Positions 49,955-59,126 of a DNA stretch of 64,000 nt are shown here, piece by piece. The DNA is from Prevotella sp. (GTDB lineage: Bacteria; Bacteroidota; Bacteroidia; Bacteroidales; Bacteroidaceae). The DNA lies in NCBI GenBank assembly GCA_017478025.1, contig JAFVGZ010000027.1:124001-188000 (forward strand). Direction: 5' to 3'. The notes under the pieces were generated by a model. It was not told where the DNA came from. It worked only from the letters and a program-made list of their open reading frames with translations, and did no database searches. The position numbers and the translations under genes are program-made. Every line of letters starts with the position of its first letter. The first letter of the stretch is position 1.

Positions 49955-52900
49955 TGCGATATAGCCGACAGGACATAGAGAAACTACTGGATGAGCGGGT
50001 GCTTATCCTTGACGGTGCTACGGGTACCTACCTTCAGCAGTTTCAGCTGAAGGAGGAGGACTTCCGCGGCAGCCTGTTCAGCAGCCATCCCGTGCCGCTG
50101 AAAGGCTGCAACGATGTGCTGTGCCTGACGCAGCCTGAGCTGGTGAGGCAGATGCACCGGGCCTACATAGAAGCCGGAGCAGACATCATAGAGACCAATT
50201 CCTTTAACTGCAACCGCTTCTCACTGGGCGACTATGGCCTGGAGGACCGGGTGTATGAGATAAGCAAGGCTGCGGCGAGGGTTGCTAAAGAGGCAGCGAC
50301 AATTGCTAAAGAGGCGACGACGATTGCTAAAGATGCGGCAGAGGGAACCCCCACTCTATCTCCGCAGGAGGAACGCGGTGTGAGGGGCGCGGCTCTGGTG
50401 GCCGGCTCTATGGGCCCCACTAACAAGACTCTCTCCATCAGCGGCAACGTGAACGACCCCGGGGCGCGCGAGATATCATTCCAGGAACTCTATGACACCT
50501 ATCACGAGCAGGCGCGGGGCCTCATGGACGGCGGCGCCGATATGCTGCTCATAGAGACCGTCTTTGACACGCTGAATGCGAAATGTGCGATGAAGGCCAT
50601 CATAGACCTCTGTGCAGAGCGCGGAGAGGACATCCCCGTGATGGTCAGCGCTACGCTGAGCGATGCCTCAGGCCGCACGCTGAGCGGGCAGACGCTTGAC
50701 GCTTTCGTGGCATCCATGAGCCACGGTCCGCTGCTCTCCATAGGCCTGAACTGCGGCTTTGGCGCCAAGCAACTGCTGCCATATATCAGCCGCCTGGACG
50801 AGATAGCGCCCTGTCGCGTCAGCGTGCACCCCAATGCGGGACTGCCGAACGTCATGGGGACCTATGACGAAACGCCTGAGACCTTTGCCCAGGCTGCCCT
50901 TGCCACGCTCAGCAGCGGGAGCAGGATAAACATCTACGGCGGCTGCTGCGGCACTACGCCTGAGCATATCCGCGCCCTGAGAACGGTGGTGGAGGGGCTC
51001 AGCATACCTGCCGAACGGTTGGCGTGCCCAAAGAAGGCGGAGATAGCCCCAATGAGGCTGGCTGGGCTGGAGCTGCTGACGGTCGGGGGCGGTCGTTGCG
51101 ATGACATCGCAACACAAAGAACGAAAAACGCTGCCAATGAGGGGGCGGCTGACAAGGGCGGCGCGGCGCATGAAAAGAGTGGGGCATTTATCAATGTGGG
51201 TGAGCGTACGAACGTGGCGGGATCGGCGAAGTTTAAGAAGCTGATACAGGCGCGGGACTATGAGGCGGCGCTGAGCGTGGCGCGACAGCAGGTGGAGCGC
51301 GGCGCACAGGTGATAGACATCTGCATGGACGACGGCCTGATAGACGGCGTGGAGGCTATGACAACATTCCTGCGCCTCATTGCCGCAGAGCCCGATATAG
51401 CCCGCGTGCCAGTGATGATAGACTCGTCAAGGTGGGATGTCATCAAGGCCGGACTGGAGAATGTGCAGGGCAAGCCCATCGTCAACTCTATCTCGTTGAA
51501 GGAAGGCGAGGAGCCATTCCTGCGCAAGGCGCGCCACATAGCGTCTATGGGAGCCGCCACGGTGGTGATGCTCTTTGACGAAGAGGGTCAGGCCGACACC
51601 TACGAACGCAAGGTGACGGTGGCTCGCAGGGCGTATAAGCTGCTGAAGTACATAGGTTTCCCCACGGAAGACATCATCATCGACCCAAACGTGCTTGCCG
51701 TCGCCACTGGTATGCCGGAGCACGACGACTATGCGAAAGCGTTCATCAGGGCCTGCGCCACCATACACCAGGAGATGCCCGAGGTGCACATGAGCGGCGG
51801 CATCAGCAACCTGTCGTTCTCCTTCCGTGGCAACAACACCATCCGCCAGGCCATGCACAGCGTATTCCTGCACCATGCGATGCAGGCAGGACTGGATATG
51901 AGCATCGTCAATCCGGCGATGACGACAAGGTATGAGGAGATACCGGAGGAGATGCTAAGAGTGGTGGAGGAGGTGATAAAGCCAAGCCCCCTCCCAGCCT
52001 CCCCCCTAGGGGAGGAGACCGGAATGCCCGGAGTATCCGGAATATCCGGAGAAACCGCGACTACCCCCGCAGAGAGGCTGATAGAATATGCCGAAAAGGT
52101 GAAGGCTGCTGACGAGGCTCGCAAGGCAGCGGCGGCAGGGACTACGGCAACGCCAAAGAAAGCGGAGGAGACACCGCGCACGGTGAAGGAACGCATCGCC
52201 GCGGCTATGCTGAAGGGACTGACAGAGAATATAGAAGCTGACACAGAGGAGGCCTATAAGGAGGCCGGCACAGCCCTCGGAGTGATAGACAACTACCTGA
52301 TGCCCGCAATGGAACAGGTGGGGCAACTGTTCGGCGAAGGCAAGATGTTCCTGCCGCAGGTGGTGAAATCAGCCCGCGTGATGAAGAAAGCCGTGGCGGT
52401 GCTGGAGCCGTATATGGGAAGCCCCCTCCCAGCCTCCCCCAAGGGGGAGGGGACCGGAGTCACCGGATTATCCGGAAAGACCGGAATGCCCGGAATATCC
52501 GGATTATCCGGAAAAACCGGAGAAACCGGAACCGCCGGAACCGCCAGCACCTCTGGGGCTACTGTCCTGATGGCTACTGTCAAGGGCGATGTGCATGATA
52601 TCGGCAAGAATATCGTGGCGGTGGTGACGCAGTGCAATGGCTTCCACGTGGAGGATCTCGGCGTGATGGTGGATACACAGACTATTGTGGATACCGCGCA
52701 GAGGCATAACGTGGATGTGATAGGGCTGTCGGGACTCATCACTCCGTCGCTGGACGAGATGATAAAGGTGTGTGAGGAGCTGCAGCGCAGGGGTATGGCA
52801 ACGCCGGTCATCGTGGGCGGAGCAACTACGTCAGCGCTCCATACGGCGCTGAAGATGGCTCCGGCATATCCCAACGGCGTGGTGATACACTCACACTCCG

Positions 52901-53793
52901 CTGCCGACAATCCCGCTATCATACGGCGCCTCATAGCCCCTGACCGCGAGGAGTATATAGCTGAGCAGAAGAACCAGCAGCGCATCGTGAGGGAGAACTA
53001 CCAGCATGAGCAGGCAAAGAAGAAACCCCAGCTGAGCATCATGGAGGCGCGGCAGCGCAGACACCAGAAGAGGGTAGGGGAGGTGGCTATGCCAAAGGGC
53101 GATACCACGTTTGACCTGCAGGTGAAGGTGGCGGACATCAGGGAGCGCATCAACTGGAACTTCTTCTATCAGGCCTGGGGACTGAAAGGCGAGAACCGTC
53201 AGGGCGATGAGGCAAAGAAGCTGATGGCCGATGCCGAGGAGATGCTGAGGGTGATAGACGAGCGCATAACGCTGCTGGCAAAGGCACGCATACTGCCTGC
53301 CAACAGCAATGAGTATGACGACATAGTCATCAACTGCGACGGTGAGAAATATGCCATCAACATGCCGAGAAGCACAACGGAGGCAGACGAGACACTGTGT
53401 CTTGCCGACTATATCATGAGGGACGGAGTGGATTTCATCTGTCCATTCGTGGTAAGCGCGGGCGTGGGACTGAAAGCCCTGCAGGATGAGTATCGCAAGA
53501 ACAACGACGAATATAAGGCCATGATGGCCAAGCTGCTTTGTGACCGCCTGGCCGAAGCACTTGCCGAGCACCTCAGCGACCAGATGGAGTGGGGCGAGCG
53601 GCGCATCAGGTTTGCCTTCGGATATGGTGCCTGTCCCGACCACAAACCGAAGGAGCAGGTGTTCAGCATGCTCGGGGTGGGGGAGAAGGACGGACTGTCA
53701 CTCACATCAAGCTACATGATAGACCCCGGAGAGAGCATCTGCGGACTGATATTCGCAAATACGCCGGGGAGATATTTTAATGTTAATGCATAA
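49954..53793 (+). CDS. metH: cobalamin-dependent methionine synthase with repeat-derived inserts
   Basis: MetH transfers a methyl group from methyltetrahydrofolate to homocysteine via B12. The start M-R-Y-S-R-Q-D-I gives 1279 residues. Domains in order are homocysteine-binding (D-G-A-T-G-T near 16, zinc site G-G-C-C-G near 330), pterin-binding ([11 protein letters not shown]), B12 cap, B12-binding ([10 protein letters not shown], with the cobalt-ligand His) and the AdoMet activation domain (Y-M-I-D-P-G-E-S...F-A-N-T-P-G-R-Y-F). Inserts: 21-bp repeats plus [10 protein letters not shown] near residues 110-150; Ala/Gly-rich 390-415; Gly-X-Y elements at about 678-703 and 823-863, both between domains. 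metF follows. Confidence 0.95.
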   Translation: MRYSRQDIEKLLDERVLILDGATGTYLQQFQLKEEDFRGSLFSSHPVPLKGCNDVLCLTQPELVRQMHRAYIEAGADIIETNSFNCNRFSLGDYGLEDRVYEISKAAARVAKEAATIAKEATTIAKDAAEGTPTLSPQEERGVRGAALVAGSMGPTNKTLSISGNVNDPGAREISFQELYDTYHEQARGLMDGGADMLLIETVFDTLNAKCAMKAIIDLCAERGEDIPVMVSATLSDASGRTLSGQTLDAFVASMSHGPLLSIGLNCGFGAKQLLPYISRLDEIAPCRVSVHPNAGLPNVMGTYDETPETFAQAALATLSSGSRINIYGGCCGTTPEHIRALRTVVEGLSIPAERLACPKKAEIAPMRLAGLELLTVGGGRCDDIATQRTKNAANEGAADKGGAAHEKSGAFINVGERTNVAGSAKFKKLIQARDYEAALSVARQQVERGAQVIDICMDDGLIDGVEAMTTFLRLIAAEPDIARVPVMIDSSRWDVIKAGLENVQGKPIVNSISLKEGEEPFLRKARHIASMGAATVVMLFDEEGQADTYERKVTVARRAYKLLKYIGFPTEDIIIDPNVLAVATGMPEHDDYAKAFIRACATIHQEMPEVHMSGGISNLSFSFRGNNTIRQAMHSVFLHHAMQAGLDMSIVNPAMTTRYEEIPEEMLRVVEEVIKPSPLPASPLGEETGMPGVSGISGETATTPAERLIEYAEKVKAADEARKAAAAGTTATPKKAEETPRTVKERIAAAMLKGLTENIEADTEEAYKEAGTALGVIDNYLMPAMEQVGQLFGEGKMFLPQVVKSARVMKKAVAVLEPYMGSPLPASPKGEGTGVTGLSGKTGMPGISGLSGKTGETGTAGTASTSGATVLMATVKGDVHDIGKNIVAVVTQCNGFHVEDLGVMVDTQTIVDTAQRHNVDVIGLSGLITPSLDEMIKVCEELQRRGMATPVIVGGATTSALHTALKMAPAYPNGVVIHSHSAADNPAIIRRLIAPDREEYIAEQKNQQRIVRENYQHEQAKKKPQLSIMEARQRRHQKRVGEVAMPKGDTTFDLQVKVADIRERINWNFFYQAWGLKGENRQGDEAKKLMADAEEMLRVIDERITLLAKARILPANSNEYDDIVINCDGEKYAINMPRSTTEADETLCLADYIMRDGVDFICPFVVSAGVGLKALQDEYRKNNDEYKAMMAKLLCDRLAEALAEHLSDQMEWGERRIRFAFGYGACPDHKPKEQVFSMLGVGEKDGLSLTSSYMIDPGESICGLIFANTPGRYFNVNA
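50281..50343 (+). repeat. three in-frame 21-bp units in metH
   Basis: Units at 50281, 50302 and 50323 read RTTGCTAAAGAKGCGRCG with small changes and encode [14 protein letters not shown] and I-A-K-D-A-A-E. They are followed by a C-rich/G-rich stretch (about 50347-50389) encoding [14 protein letters not shown]. Confidence 0.85.
51985..52062 (+). repeat. module plus about five 9-bp units in metH (first Gly-X-Y insert)
   Basis: The module AGCCCCCTCCCAGCCTCCCC with CCTA loop and GGGGAGGAG is followed by units at 52018-52062 encoding G-M-P, G-V-S, G-I-S and G-E-T. It sits between the pterin-binding domain and the B12 cap. Confidence 0.92.
52420..52542 (+). repeat. module plus ten 9-bp units in metH (second Gly-X-Y insert)
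   Basis: The same module (52420-52452, loop and GGGGGAGG) is followed by ten units (52453-52542) encoding [15 protein letters not shown] and so on. It sits between the B12 cap and the B12-binding domain. Confidence 0.95.
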
Positions 53794-53854
53794 TGGATGA
53801 TGTACAATTTACAATGTACAATGTACAATTTGATGAAGAGGGATGAGAGATGAA

Positions 53855-53875
53855 CCTTGCGGGGAAACCGCAAGG
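53855..53875. repeat. GNRA-like stem-loop between metH and metF
   Basis: CCTTGCGG and CCGCAAGG form a perfect 8-bp stem with a GGAAA loop, 39 bases before the metF ATG. A TACAATGTACAATT tandem spacer precedes it (53800-53832). It may be an mRNA processing or stability element. Confidence 0.55.
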
Positions 53876-53913
53876 CACCCGAGGAGGGCATAAATCAGTA
53901 ACACAGAGAATAT

Positions 53914-54885
53914 ATGAAAGTAACCGACATAATAAATCAAGCGAAGGAGAGCGGCAAGGCGCGGTTTTCTTTTGAGTTGTTGCCACCGCTGAAGGGCGAT
54001 GGGCTGCATGGCGTGTTTGACGCTATTGACACTCTGATGCCTTTCAATCCGGCATTCATCAACGTCACCACCCACCGCGAGGAGATGAAGTATGTGGAGC
54101 GGCCCGACGGGCTGATAGAGAAGCACATAGTGCGTCGCCGCCCGGGAACCACCGGAGTGTGTGCACGAATAAAGCAGAAGTACGGCATAGAGGTGGTGCC
54201 TCACGTCATCTGCGGCGGGCAGACGAAGTACGACATCGAAGACCTACTCATAGACCTTGACTTCCTGAGCATCAAGAACGTGCTGGCCCTCAGAGGCGAT
54301 GCCATGCCCGGCACCACGCGTTTCAAGCCGACAGAGGGGGGACATGCACATGCCGATGCCCTGGTAAGGCAGATAAGCAACATGAACAACGGCATCTTCA
54401 TAGACGGTGAGCCCAACACATCGCACTGCTCTGAGTTCTGCATCGGCGTGGCGGGATACCCCGAGAAGCATGTGGAGTCACCCAACCATCTCACCGACCT
54501 GGGTTACCTGAAGCAGAAGATAGATGCCGGTGCAGAGTATATCGCTACGCAGATATGCTATGACGCCGACAAGATCATAGCCTTCCGCGACAAGTGTGCG
54601 GAGATAGGCATCGACGTGCCGGTGCTGCCGGGCCTGAAGCCATTCGCCACTAAATCACAGCTGACGGTGCTGCCGCAGACCTTTGCGGTGGATTTGCCAC
54701 AGAAGCTGGTGGAGAGCGTGATGAAGTGCCGCGACAATAACGACGTGAAGAAGGTGGGCATAGAGTGGGCCGTCATGCAGTGCGAGAAGCTGCTGAAGGC
54801 CGGTTTCCCCGTGCTGCACTTCTACACCATGACGCGCACCCAGCAGGTGCAGGAGATACTGAAATCCCTCAACCTGCCGCGCTGA
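53914..54885 (+). CDS. metF: methylenetetrahydrofolate reductase
   Basis: This 323-residue flavoprotein reduces methylene-THF to methyl-THF, the methyl donor for MetH directly upstream. Family features are F-S-F-E-L-L-P-P near the N-terminus, F-I-N-V-T-T-H (substrate region), V-L-A-L-R-G-D (FAD-contacting) and the C-terminal H-F-Y-T-M-T-R. Length is typical. It stands 120 bases after metH on the same strand and is probably co-transcribed. Confidence 0.95.
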   Translation: MKVTDIINQAKESGKARFSFELLPPLKGDGLHGVFDAIDTLMPFNPAFINVTTHREEMKYVERPDGLIEKHIVRRRPGTTGVCARIKQKYGIEVVPHVICGGQTKYDIEDLLIDLDFLSIKNVLALRGDAMPGTTRFKPTEGGHAHADALVRQISNMNNGIFIDGEPNTSHCSEFCIGVAGYPEKHVESPNHLTDLGYLKQKIDAGAEYIATQICYDADKIIAFRDKCAEIGIDVPVLPGLKPFATKSQLTVLPQTFAVDLPQKLVESVMKCRDNNDVKKVGIEWAVMQCEKLLKAGFPVLHFYTMTRTQQVQEILKSLNLPR

Positions 54886-54954
54886 GGGCCATGACCGAGG
54901 CGCAAAAGCAGAAGTCCTGACAAAGACTGTAACCTTATCAACAAAACAAATAAT

Positions 54955-56289
54955 ATGGAATCACAAAACGCTATCTATGATGCACGGCAACTGGGCAAGC
55001 CACGTATGGTAATCCTTGGCGTGCAACACCTTTTTGCTATGTTTGGTGCAACGGTTCTCGTACCGCTCATCACAGGTCTGGACGTATCGGTAACGCTGCT
55101 CTTTGCGGGCATCGGTACGCTGTTGTTTCACTTTATCTCTAAATGGAATGTTCCAGCATTCCTCGGCTCTTCCTTTGCCTTCCTGGGCGGTTATGCGTCA
55201 GTGAAGGAGATGGGAGTGGACCAGGGACTGACAGAGACGCTGGCTCTTGACTATGCCTGCCTGGGCGTAGCCTGTGCGGGACTGATGTATTTCATCATGG
55301 CAGCCCTCATCAAGTTCTTTGGCATAGAGAAGATCATGCACTATTTCCCGCCCGTAGTGACCGGCCCTATCGTCATAGCAATCGGTCTGGTGCTGTCCGG
55401 TTCGGCAATAGCCAACTGTCAGACCAACTGGCTGCTTGCCATCATAGCCATCGTGGTTGTGATATCCTCATCCGTGTGGGGCAAGGGGATAGTGAAGATT
55501 ATCCCCATACTGCTGGGTGTCATAGCCTCATACGTGATAGCTGCGCTGATGGGCGAAGTAGATTTCACCCCTGTCAGCGAGGCGGCATGGGTAGGTTTCC
55601 CCATAAGCAAGGATCGCACCGTCCTGGCAGTCTTTGAGGATGGCAACAGCACGCTGATGCTTTCCTCCATCCTTGCCATCATGCCAATAGCCTTTGCCAC
55701 CATCATGGAGCATATCGGCGACATGCTTGCCATCAGTTCTACGGTGGGCAAAGACTTCCTCACCCAACCGGGTTTGCACCGCACCCTGACCGGTGACGGT
55801 GTCGCCACAGCCGTCGCTTCAATGTTTGGCGCACCTGCCAACACCACATACGGCGAGAATACCGGCGTGCTGAACCTCACCAAGGTCTTTGACCCGAAGG
55901 TGATACGCATAGCAGCATGCATAGCCATCCTGCTGGCTTTCTGCCCTAAGTTTGCCAGCCTCATACAGCAGATGCCCGCCGCCACAATAGGCGGAGTGAG
56001 CCTCATACTCTATGGCATGATATCGGCTGTAGGTGTGCGCAACCTGATAGAGGAGAATGTTGACCTTAAGAGTTCACGCAATGTCTTTGTGGCAGCCCTC
56101 ATTCTGGTGCTCGCCATAGGTGTGAAGTATGGTGCCAATGACGACATCGCCATAGGCCCGATACACATCTCCGGCCTTGCCATAGCAGCCATCGTGGGCA
56201 TATTCCTCAATGCCATAATGCCCGGCAAGCTGGGCATGAAGGTTAAATCGTTCCACGGAAAGGACAAGGGGCCAATTCATAATTCATAA
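54955..56289 (+). CDS. uraA: uracil permease (UraA/NCS2 family)
   Basis: This 444-residue inner-membrane transporter has 12-14 helices. NCS2 signatures are G-V-Q-H-L-F-A-M-F-G-A-T-V-L-V-P near the N-terminus, E-H-I-G-D (substrate-binding Glu region), and G-D-G-V-A-T-A-V-A-S-M-F-G-A-P-A-N-T-T-Y-G-E-N. These identify uracil rather than xanthine or urate carriers, consistent with upp directly downstream. It imports uracil with protons. Confidence 0.93.
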   Translation: MESQNAIYDARQLGKPRMVILGVQHLFAMFGATVLVPLITGLDVSVTLLFAGIGTLLFHFISKWNVPAFLGSSFAFLGGYASVKEMGVDQGLTETLALDYACLGVACAGLMYFIMAALIKFFGIEKIMHYFPPVVTGPIVIAIGLVLSGSAIANCQTNWLLAIIAIVVVISSSVWGKGIVKIIPILLGVIASYVIAALMGEVDFTPVSEAAWVGFPISKDRTVLAVFEDGNSTLMLSSILAIMPIAFATIMEHIGDMLAISSTVGKDFLTQPGLHRTLTGDGVATAVASMFGAPANTTYGENTGVLNLTKVFDPKVIRIAACIAILLAFCPKFASLIQQMPAATIGGVSLILYGMISAVGVRNLIEENVDLKSSRNVFVAALILVLAIGVKYGANDDIAIGPIHISGLAIAAIVGIFLNAIMPGKLGMKVKSFHGKDKGPIHNS

Positions 56290-56310
56290 TGCATAATGCA
56301 TAATTTATAA
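56275..56310. repeat. AT-rich 9-bp spacer CATAATNCATAATG
   Basis: About four imperfect copies of ATTCATAAT / ATGCATAAT overlap the end of uraA and fill most of the gap to upp; the final codons of uraA come from this repeat. Confidence 0.6.
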
Positions 56311-56331
56311 ACCATAAATCATTATATATCC

Positions 56332-56994
56332 ATGAAGGTAGTAAACCTCGGAGAGAAAGACTCCGTTATTAATCAGTTTGTAGCCGAGCTACGCGATGTG
56401 AATATACAGAAGGACCGTATGCGTTTCCGTAACAACGTCAGGCGCATAGGTGCGTTGATGGCATACGAGATCAGCAAGACGCTGAGGTATGAGGAGGTGG
56501 CGGTGGAGACTCCGCTGGCTACGACCAACGTGAGAGTGCCATACGACAATGTGGTGATAGGCACGGTATTCAGAGCCGGTCTGCCTTTCCATGCGGGCTT
56601 CCTTGATATCTTTGACAAAGCAGGCAATGCCTTCCTCTCGGCCTATCGTTACTACACAGACCGCGAGTGTAACAACATCGACGTGCACATAGAGTATATC
56701 GCCACACCAGACCTGACGCATAAGACCTTCATCCTCGTTGACCCCATGCTGGCAACGGGTGAGAGCCTGGTATTGGCACACAACGCCTTCATCACGAAGG
56801 GCGTGCCGAGAAGGGTGGTCATGGCATCGGTAATAGCCACAGAAGAGGGCATAGCAAACCTGAATGAGAGGTTTCCTGCCAATGACATCGTGCTCTACAC
56901 TGCAGCCATCGACCCCATACTGAACGAGCGCAAGTACATCGTGCCGGGCCTGGGCGATGCCGGCGACCTGATGTATGGCGACAAGATGTCATAG
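56332..56994 (+). CDS. upp: uracil phosphoribosyltransferase
   Basis: This 220-residue salvage enzyme makes UMP from uracil and PRPP. The PRPP loop is V-D-P-M-L-A-T-G-E-S. Y-I-V-P-G-L-G-D-A-G-D at the C-terminus is the uracil-binding flexible loop, and the N-terminal L-R-D-V-N-I-Q-K-D-R-M-R-F-R is in place. It forms a transport-and-salvage pair with uraA, 42 bases upstream. Confidence 0.93.
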   Translation: MKVVNLGEKDSVINQFVAELRDVNIQKDRMRFRNNVRRIGALMAYEISKTLRYEEVAVETPLATTNVRVPYDNVVIGTVFRAGLPFHAGFLDIFDKAGNAFLSAYRYYTDRECNNIDVHIEYIATPDLTHKTFILVDPMLATGESLVLAHNAFITKGVPRRVVMASVIATEEGIANLNERFPANDIVLYTAAIDPILNERKYIVPGLGDAGDLMYGDKMS

Positions 56995-57002
56995 AAATCT
57001 GA

Positions 57003-57034
57003 TTTGGCTGTTTGCAAAAAAAGTAGTAACTTTG
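57003..57034 (+). promoter_or_regulatory. ychF promoter, TTTG-N20-TAacTTTG
   Basis: TTTG (57003-57006) and TAACTTTG (57027-57034) stand 20 bases apart, 40 bases before the ychF ATG, directly after the upp stop. Confidence 0.75.
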
Positions 57035-57074
57035 CATCTCGTTTAAGAAATTATAATAACAGAAAAGATACAAA

Positions 57075-58175
57075 ATGGCATTAAAATGTGGTATAGTAGG
57101 ACTGCCTAACGTGGGCAAGTCAACATTGTTCAACTGTCTGTCGAGCGCTAAGGCACAGGCAGCAAACTTCCCCTTCTGCACTATAGAACCTAACGTGGGC
57201 GTAATCACGGTGCCCGATGAGAGGCTTACAAAGCTTGCCGAGCTGGTACACCCGGGACGCATCGTGCCCGCTACGTGTGAGATAGTGGATATCGCCGGCC
57301 TGGTGAAGGGTGCATCAAAGGGTGAGGGCCTGGGAAACAAGTTCTTAGGCAATATCCGCGAGACCGATGCCATCATCCACGTGCTGCGCTGCTTTGAGGA
57401 TGAGAACATCACCCACGTTGACGGTACTATCAACCCCATCCGCGATAAGGAGATAATAGACACGGAGCTGCAACTGAAAGACCTTGAAACGATAGAAAGC
57501 CGCTATGCCAAGACGCAGAAGGTGGCTTCTACGGGCAACAAGGACGCAAAGGTGGAGCTGGCAGTGCTGACGGCCTACAAGGAATGCCTGGAGCAGGGCA
57601 AGAATGCCCGCACGGTAGAGTTTGAGTCGAAGGAGGAGCAGCAGGCCGCCAAGAACCTCTTCCTGCTGACCTCGAAGCCTGTGCTGTACGTCTGCAACGT
57701 CAGCGAGGCCGATGCGAAGGACGGTAACGAATGGACAAAAAAAATCGACGCCATCGCAAAAGATGAGGGCGCCGAGTCAATGGTTGTGGCAGCAAAAACG
57801 GAAGAAGACATCGCAGGCTTTGACAGCTATGAGGACAAGCAGCTGTTCCTGGAGGAGCTGGGACTGGAGGAGAGCGGCGTGAACCGCCTCATCAAGAAGG
57901 CCTACGCCCTGCTGAACCTGCAGACGTTCATCACCGCCGGCGAGATGGAGGTGAAGGCGTGGACCTTCAAGAAAGGCTGGAAGGCTCCGCAGTGTGCCGG
58001 CGTGATACACACCGACTTTGAAAAGGGCTTCATCCGCGCTGAGGTGATAAAGTATGACGACTACATGCAGTACAAGTCTGAGGCAGCCATCAAGGAAGCC
58101 GGCAAGCTCGGCATTGAGGGCAAGGACTACATAGTGCAGGACGGAGACATCATGCACTTCAGATTTAATGTTTAA
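57075..58175 (+). CDS. ychF: redox-regulated ATPase YchF (OLA1/Obg-like)
   Basis: This 366-residue P-loop NTPase of the Obg-like family prefers ATP. Walker A is G-L-P-N-V-G-K-S-T-L-F-N, G3 is D-I-A-G-L-V, and the non-canonical G4 is N-V-S-E-A-D. It ends in the TGS domain (A-W-T-F-K-K-G-W-K-A-P-Q-C-A-G-V-I-H). It binds ribosomes and is implicated in translation and stress responses. Own promoter; length exactly typical. Confidence 0.95.
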   Translation: MALKCGIVGLPNVGKSTLFNCLSSAKAQAANFPFCTIEPNVGVITVPDERLTKLAELVHPGRIVPATCEIVDIAGLVKGASKGEGLGNKFLGNIRETDAIIHVLRCFEDENITHVDGTINPIRDKEIIDTELQLKDLETIESRYAKTQKVASTGNKDAKVELAVLTAYKECLEQGKNARTVEFESKEEQQAAKNLFLLTSKPVLYVCNVSEADAKDGNEWTKKIDAIAKDEGAESMVVAAKTEEDIAGFDSYEDKQLFLEELGLEESGVNRLIKKAYALLNLQTFITAGEMEVKAWTFKKGWKAPQCAGVIHTDFEKGFIRAEVIKYDDYMQYKSEAAIKEAGKLGIEGKDYIVQDGDIMHFRFNV

Positions 58176-58186
58176 TGTAATACATT

Positions 58187-59062
58187 ATGAATTCTGAATT
58201 ACTATACATCCTCTGGAATCCCGATTTGATTATCTGTCACATCGGGCCGTTGGCCATACGCTGGTATAGCACCTGCTGGCTCTTAGGGCTACTGGGCTGC
58301 TATCTGCTGGTGAAGTACCTCTATCGTAAGCAGGGACTGTCCGACGAGAAGTTTGAACCGCTGTTCCTCTATTGCTTCGTGGGCATCCTCATCGGCGCAC
58401 GACTGGGTCACTGTCTGTTCTACGAACCCGCGTACTTCCTCTCCTCATGGCAACACATGGTGGAGATGGTGCTGCCTATCAGACAGGGCATCGACGGCTC
58501 GTGGCACTTCACCGGCTACGAGGGCCTGGCATCACACGGCGGTACCATAGGTATCATACTCGCGCTGCTGCTCTATAGCCGCAACCTGAAGGTGGGAATG
58601 TGGACTGTGCTGGACATCGTGTCTATCTCTGTCCCCATCTGCGCCAGCTTCATACGCCTGGGCAACCTGATGAACTCAGAGATTATCGGCAAGCCTACCG
58701 ACGTGCCCTGGGCCTTCATCTTTGAGCGCGTAGATAACCTGCCGCGCCACCCGGGACAGCTGTACGAGGCTATCGCCTACGCCTGCTTCTTCGTAGTGCT
58801 GTGGACGATATACCGCAAGACCAATGTCACCAGCCCCAACGGTAAGCAGCAGAGGAACCCGCTGATAGGCACCGGATTCTATTTCGGACTGGACATCCTG
58901 CTCATCTTCCTCTTCCGTTTCTTCATAGAATACACCAAAGAGGTGCAGGAAGCATTTGAGGCCAGCATGCCTATCGACATGGGACAGCTGCTCTCAATAC
59001 CCTTCATCCTGCTCGGTGCATACTACACCTGGCGCGGAATGAAAAAAGCAAAGCAAGCATAA
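58187..59062 (+). CDS. lgt: prolipoprotein diacylglyceryl transferase
   Basis: This 291-residue membrane enzyme transfers diacylglycerol to the lipobox Cys of prelipoproteins. The signature [13 protein letters not shown] and the N-terminal A-I-R-W-Y region are present. H-P-G-Q-L-Y-E-A and G-A-R-L-G-H carry further conserved residues. Seven helices are predicted. Several lipoproteins with lipoboxes are encoded in this window. It follows ychF by 11 bases. Confidence 0.93.
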   Translation: MNSELLYILWNPDLIICHIGPLAIRWYSTCWLLGLLGCYLLVKYLYRKQGLSDEKFEPLFLYCFVGILIGARLGHCLFYEPAYFLSSWQHMVEMVLPIRQGIDGSWHFTGYEGLASHGGTIGIILALLLYSRNLKVGMWTVLDIVSISVPICASFIRLGNLMNSEIIGKPTDVPWAFIFERVDNLPRHPGQLYEAIAYACFFVVLWTIYRKTNVTSPNGKQQRNPLIGTGFYFGLDILLIFLFRFFIEYTKEVQEAFEASMPIDMGQLLSIPFILLGAYYTWRGMKKAKQA

Positions 59063-59069
59063 TAACATA

Positions 59070-59114
59070 ACCGGAATACCCGGAATATCCGGAAAACCCG
59101 GACCCACCGGAAAA
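59070..59114 (+). repeat. five 9-bp units between lgt and mutS
   Basis: Five units of NCCGGAANN (59070-59114) without the 5' module fill the spacer, ending 12 bases before the mutS ATG. One unit is CCCGGACCC. Confidence 0.92.
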
Positions 59115-59126
59115 AACTATACCACA

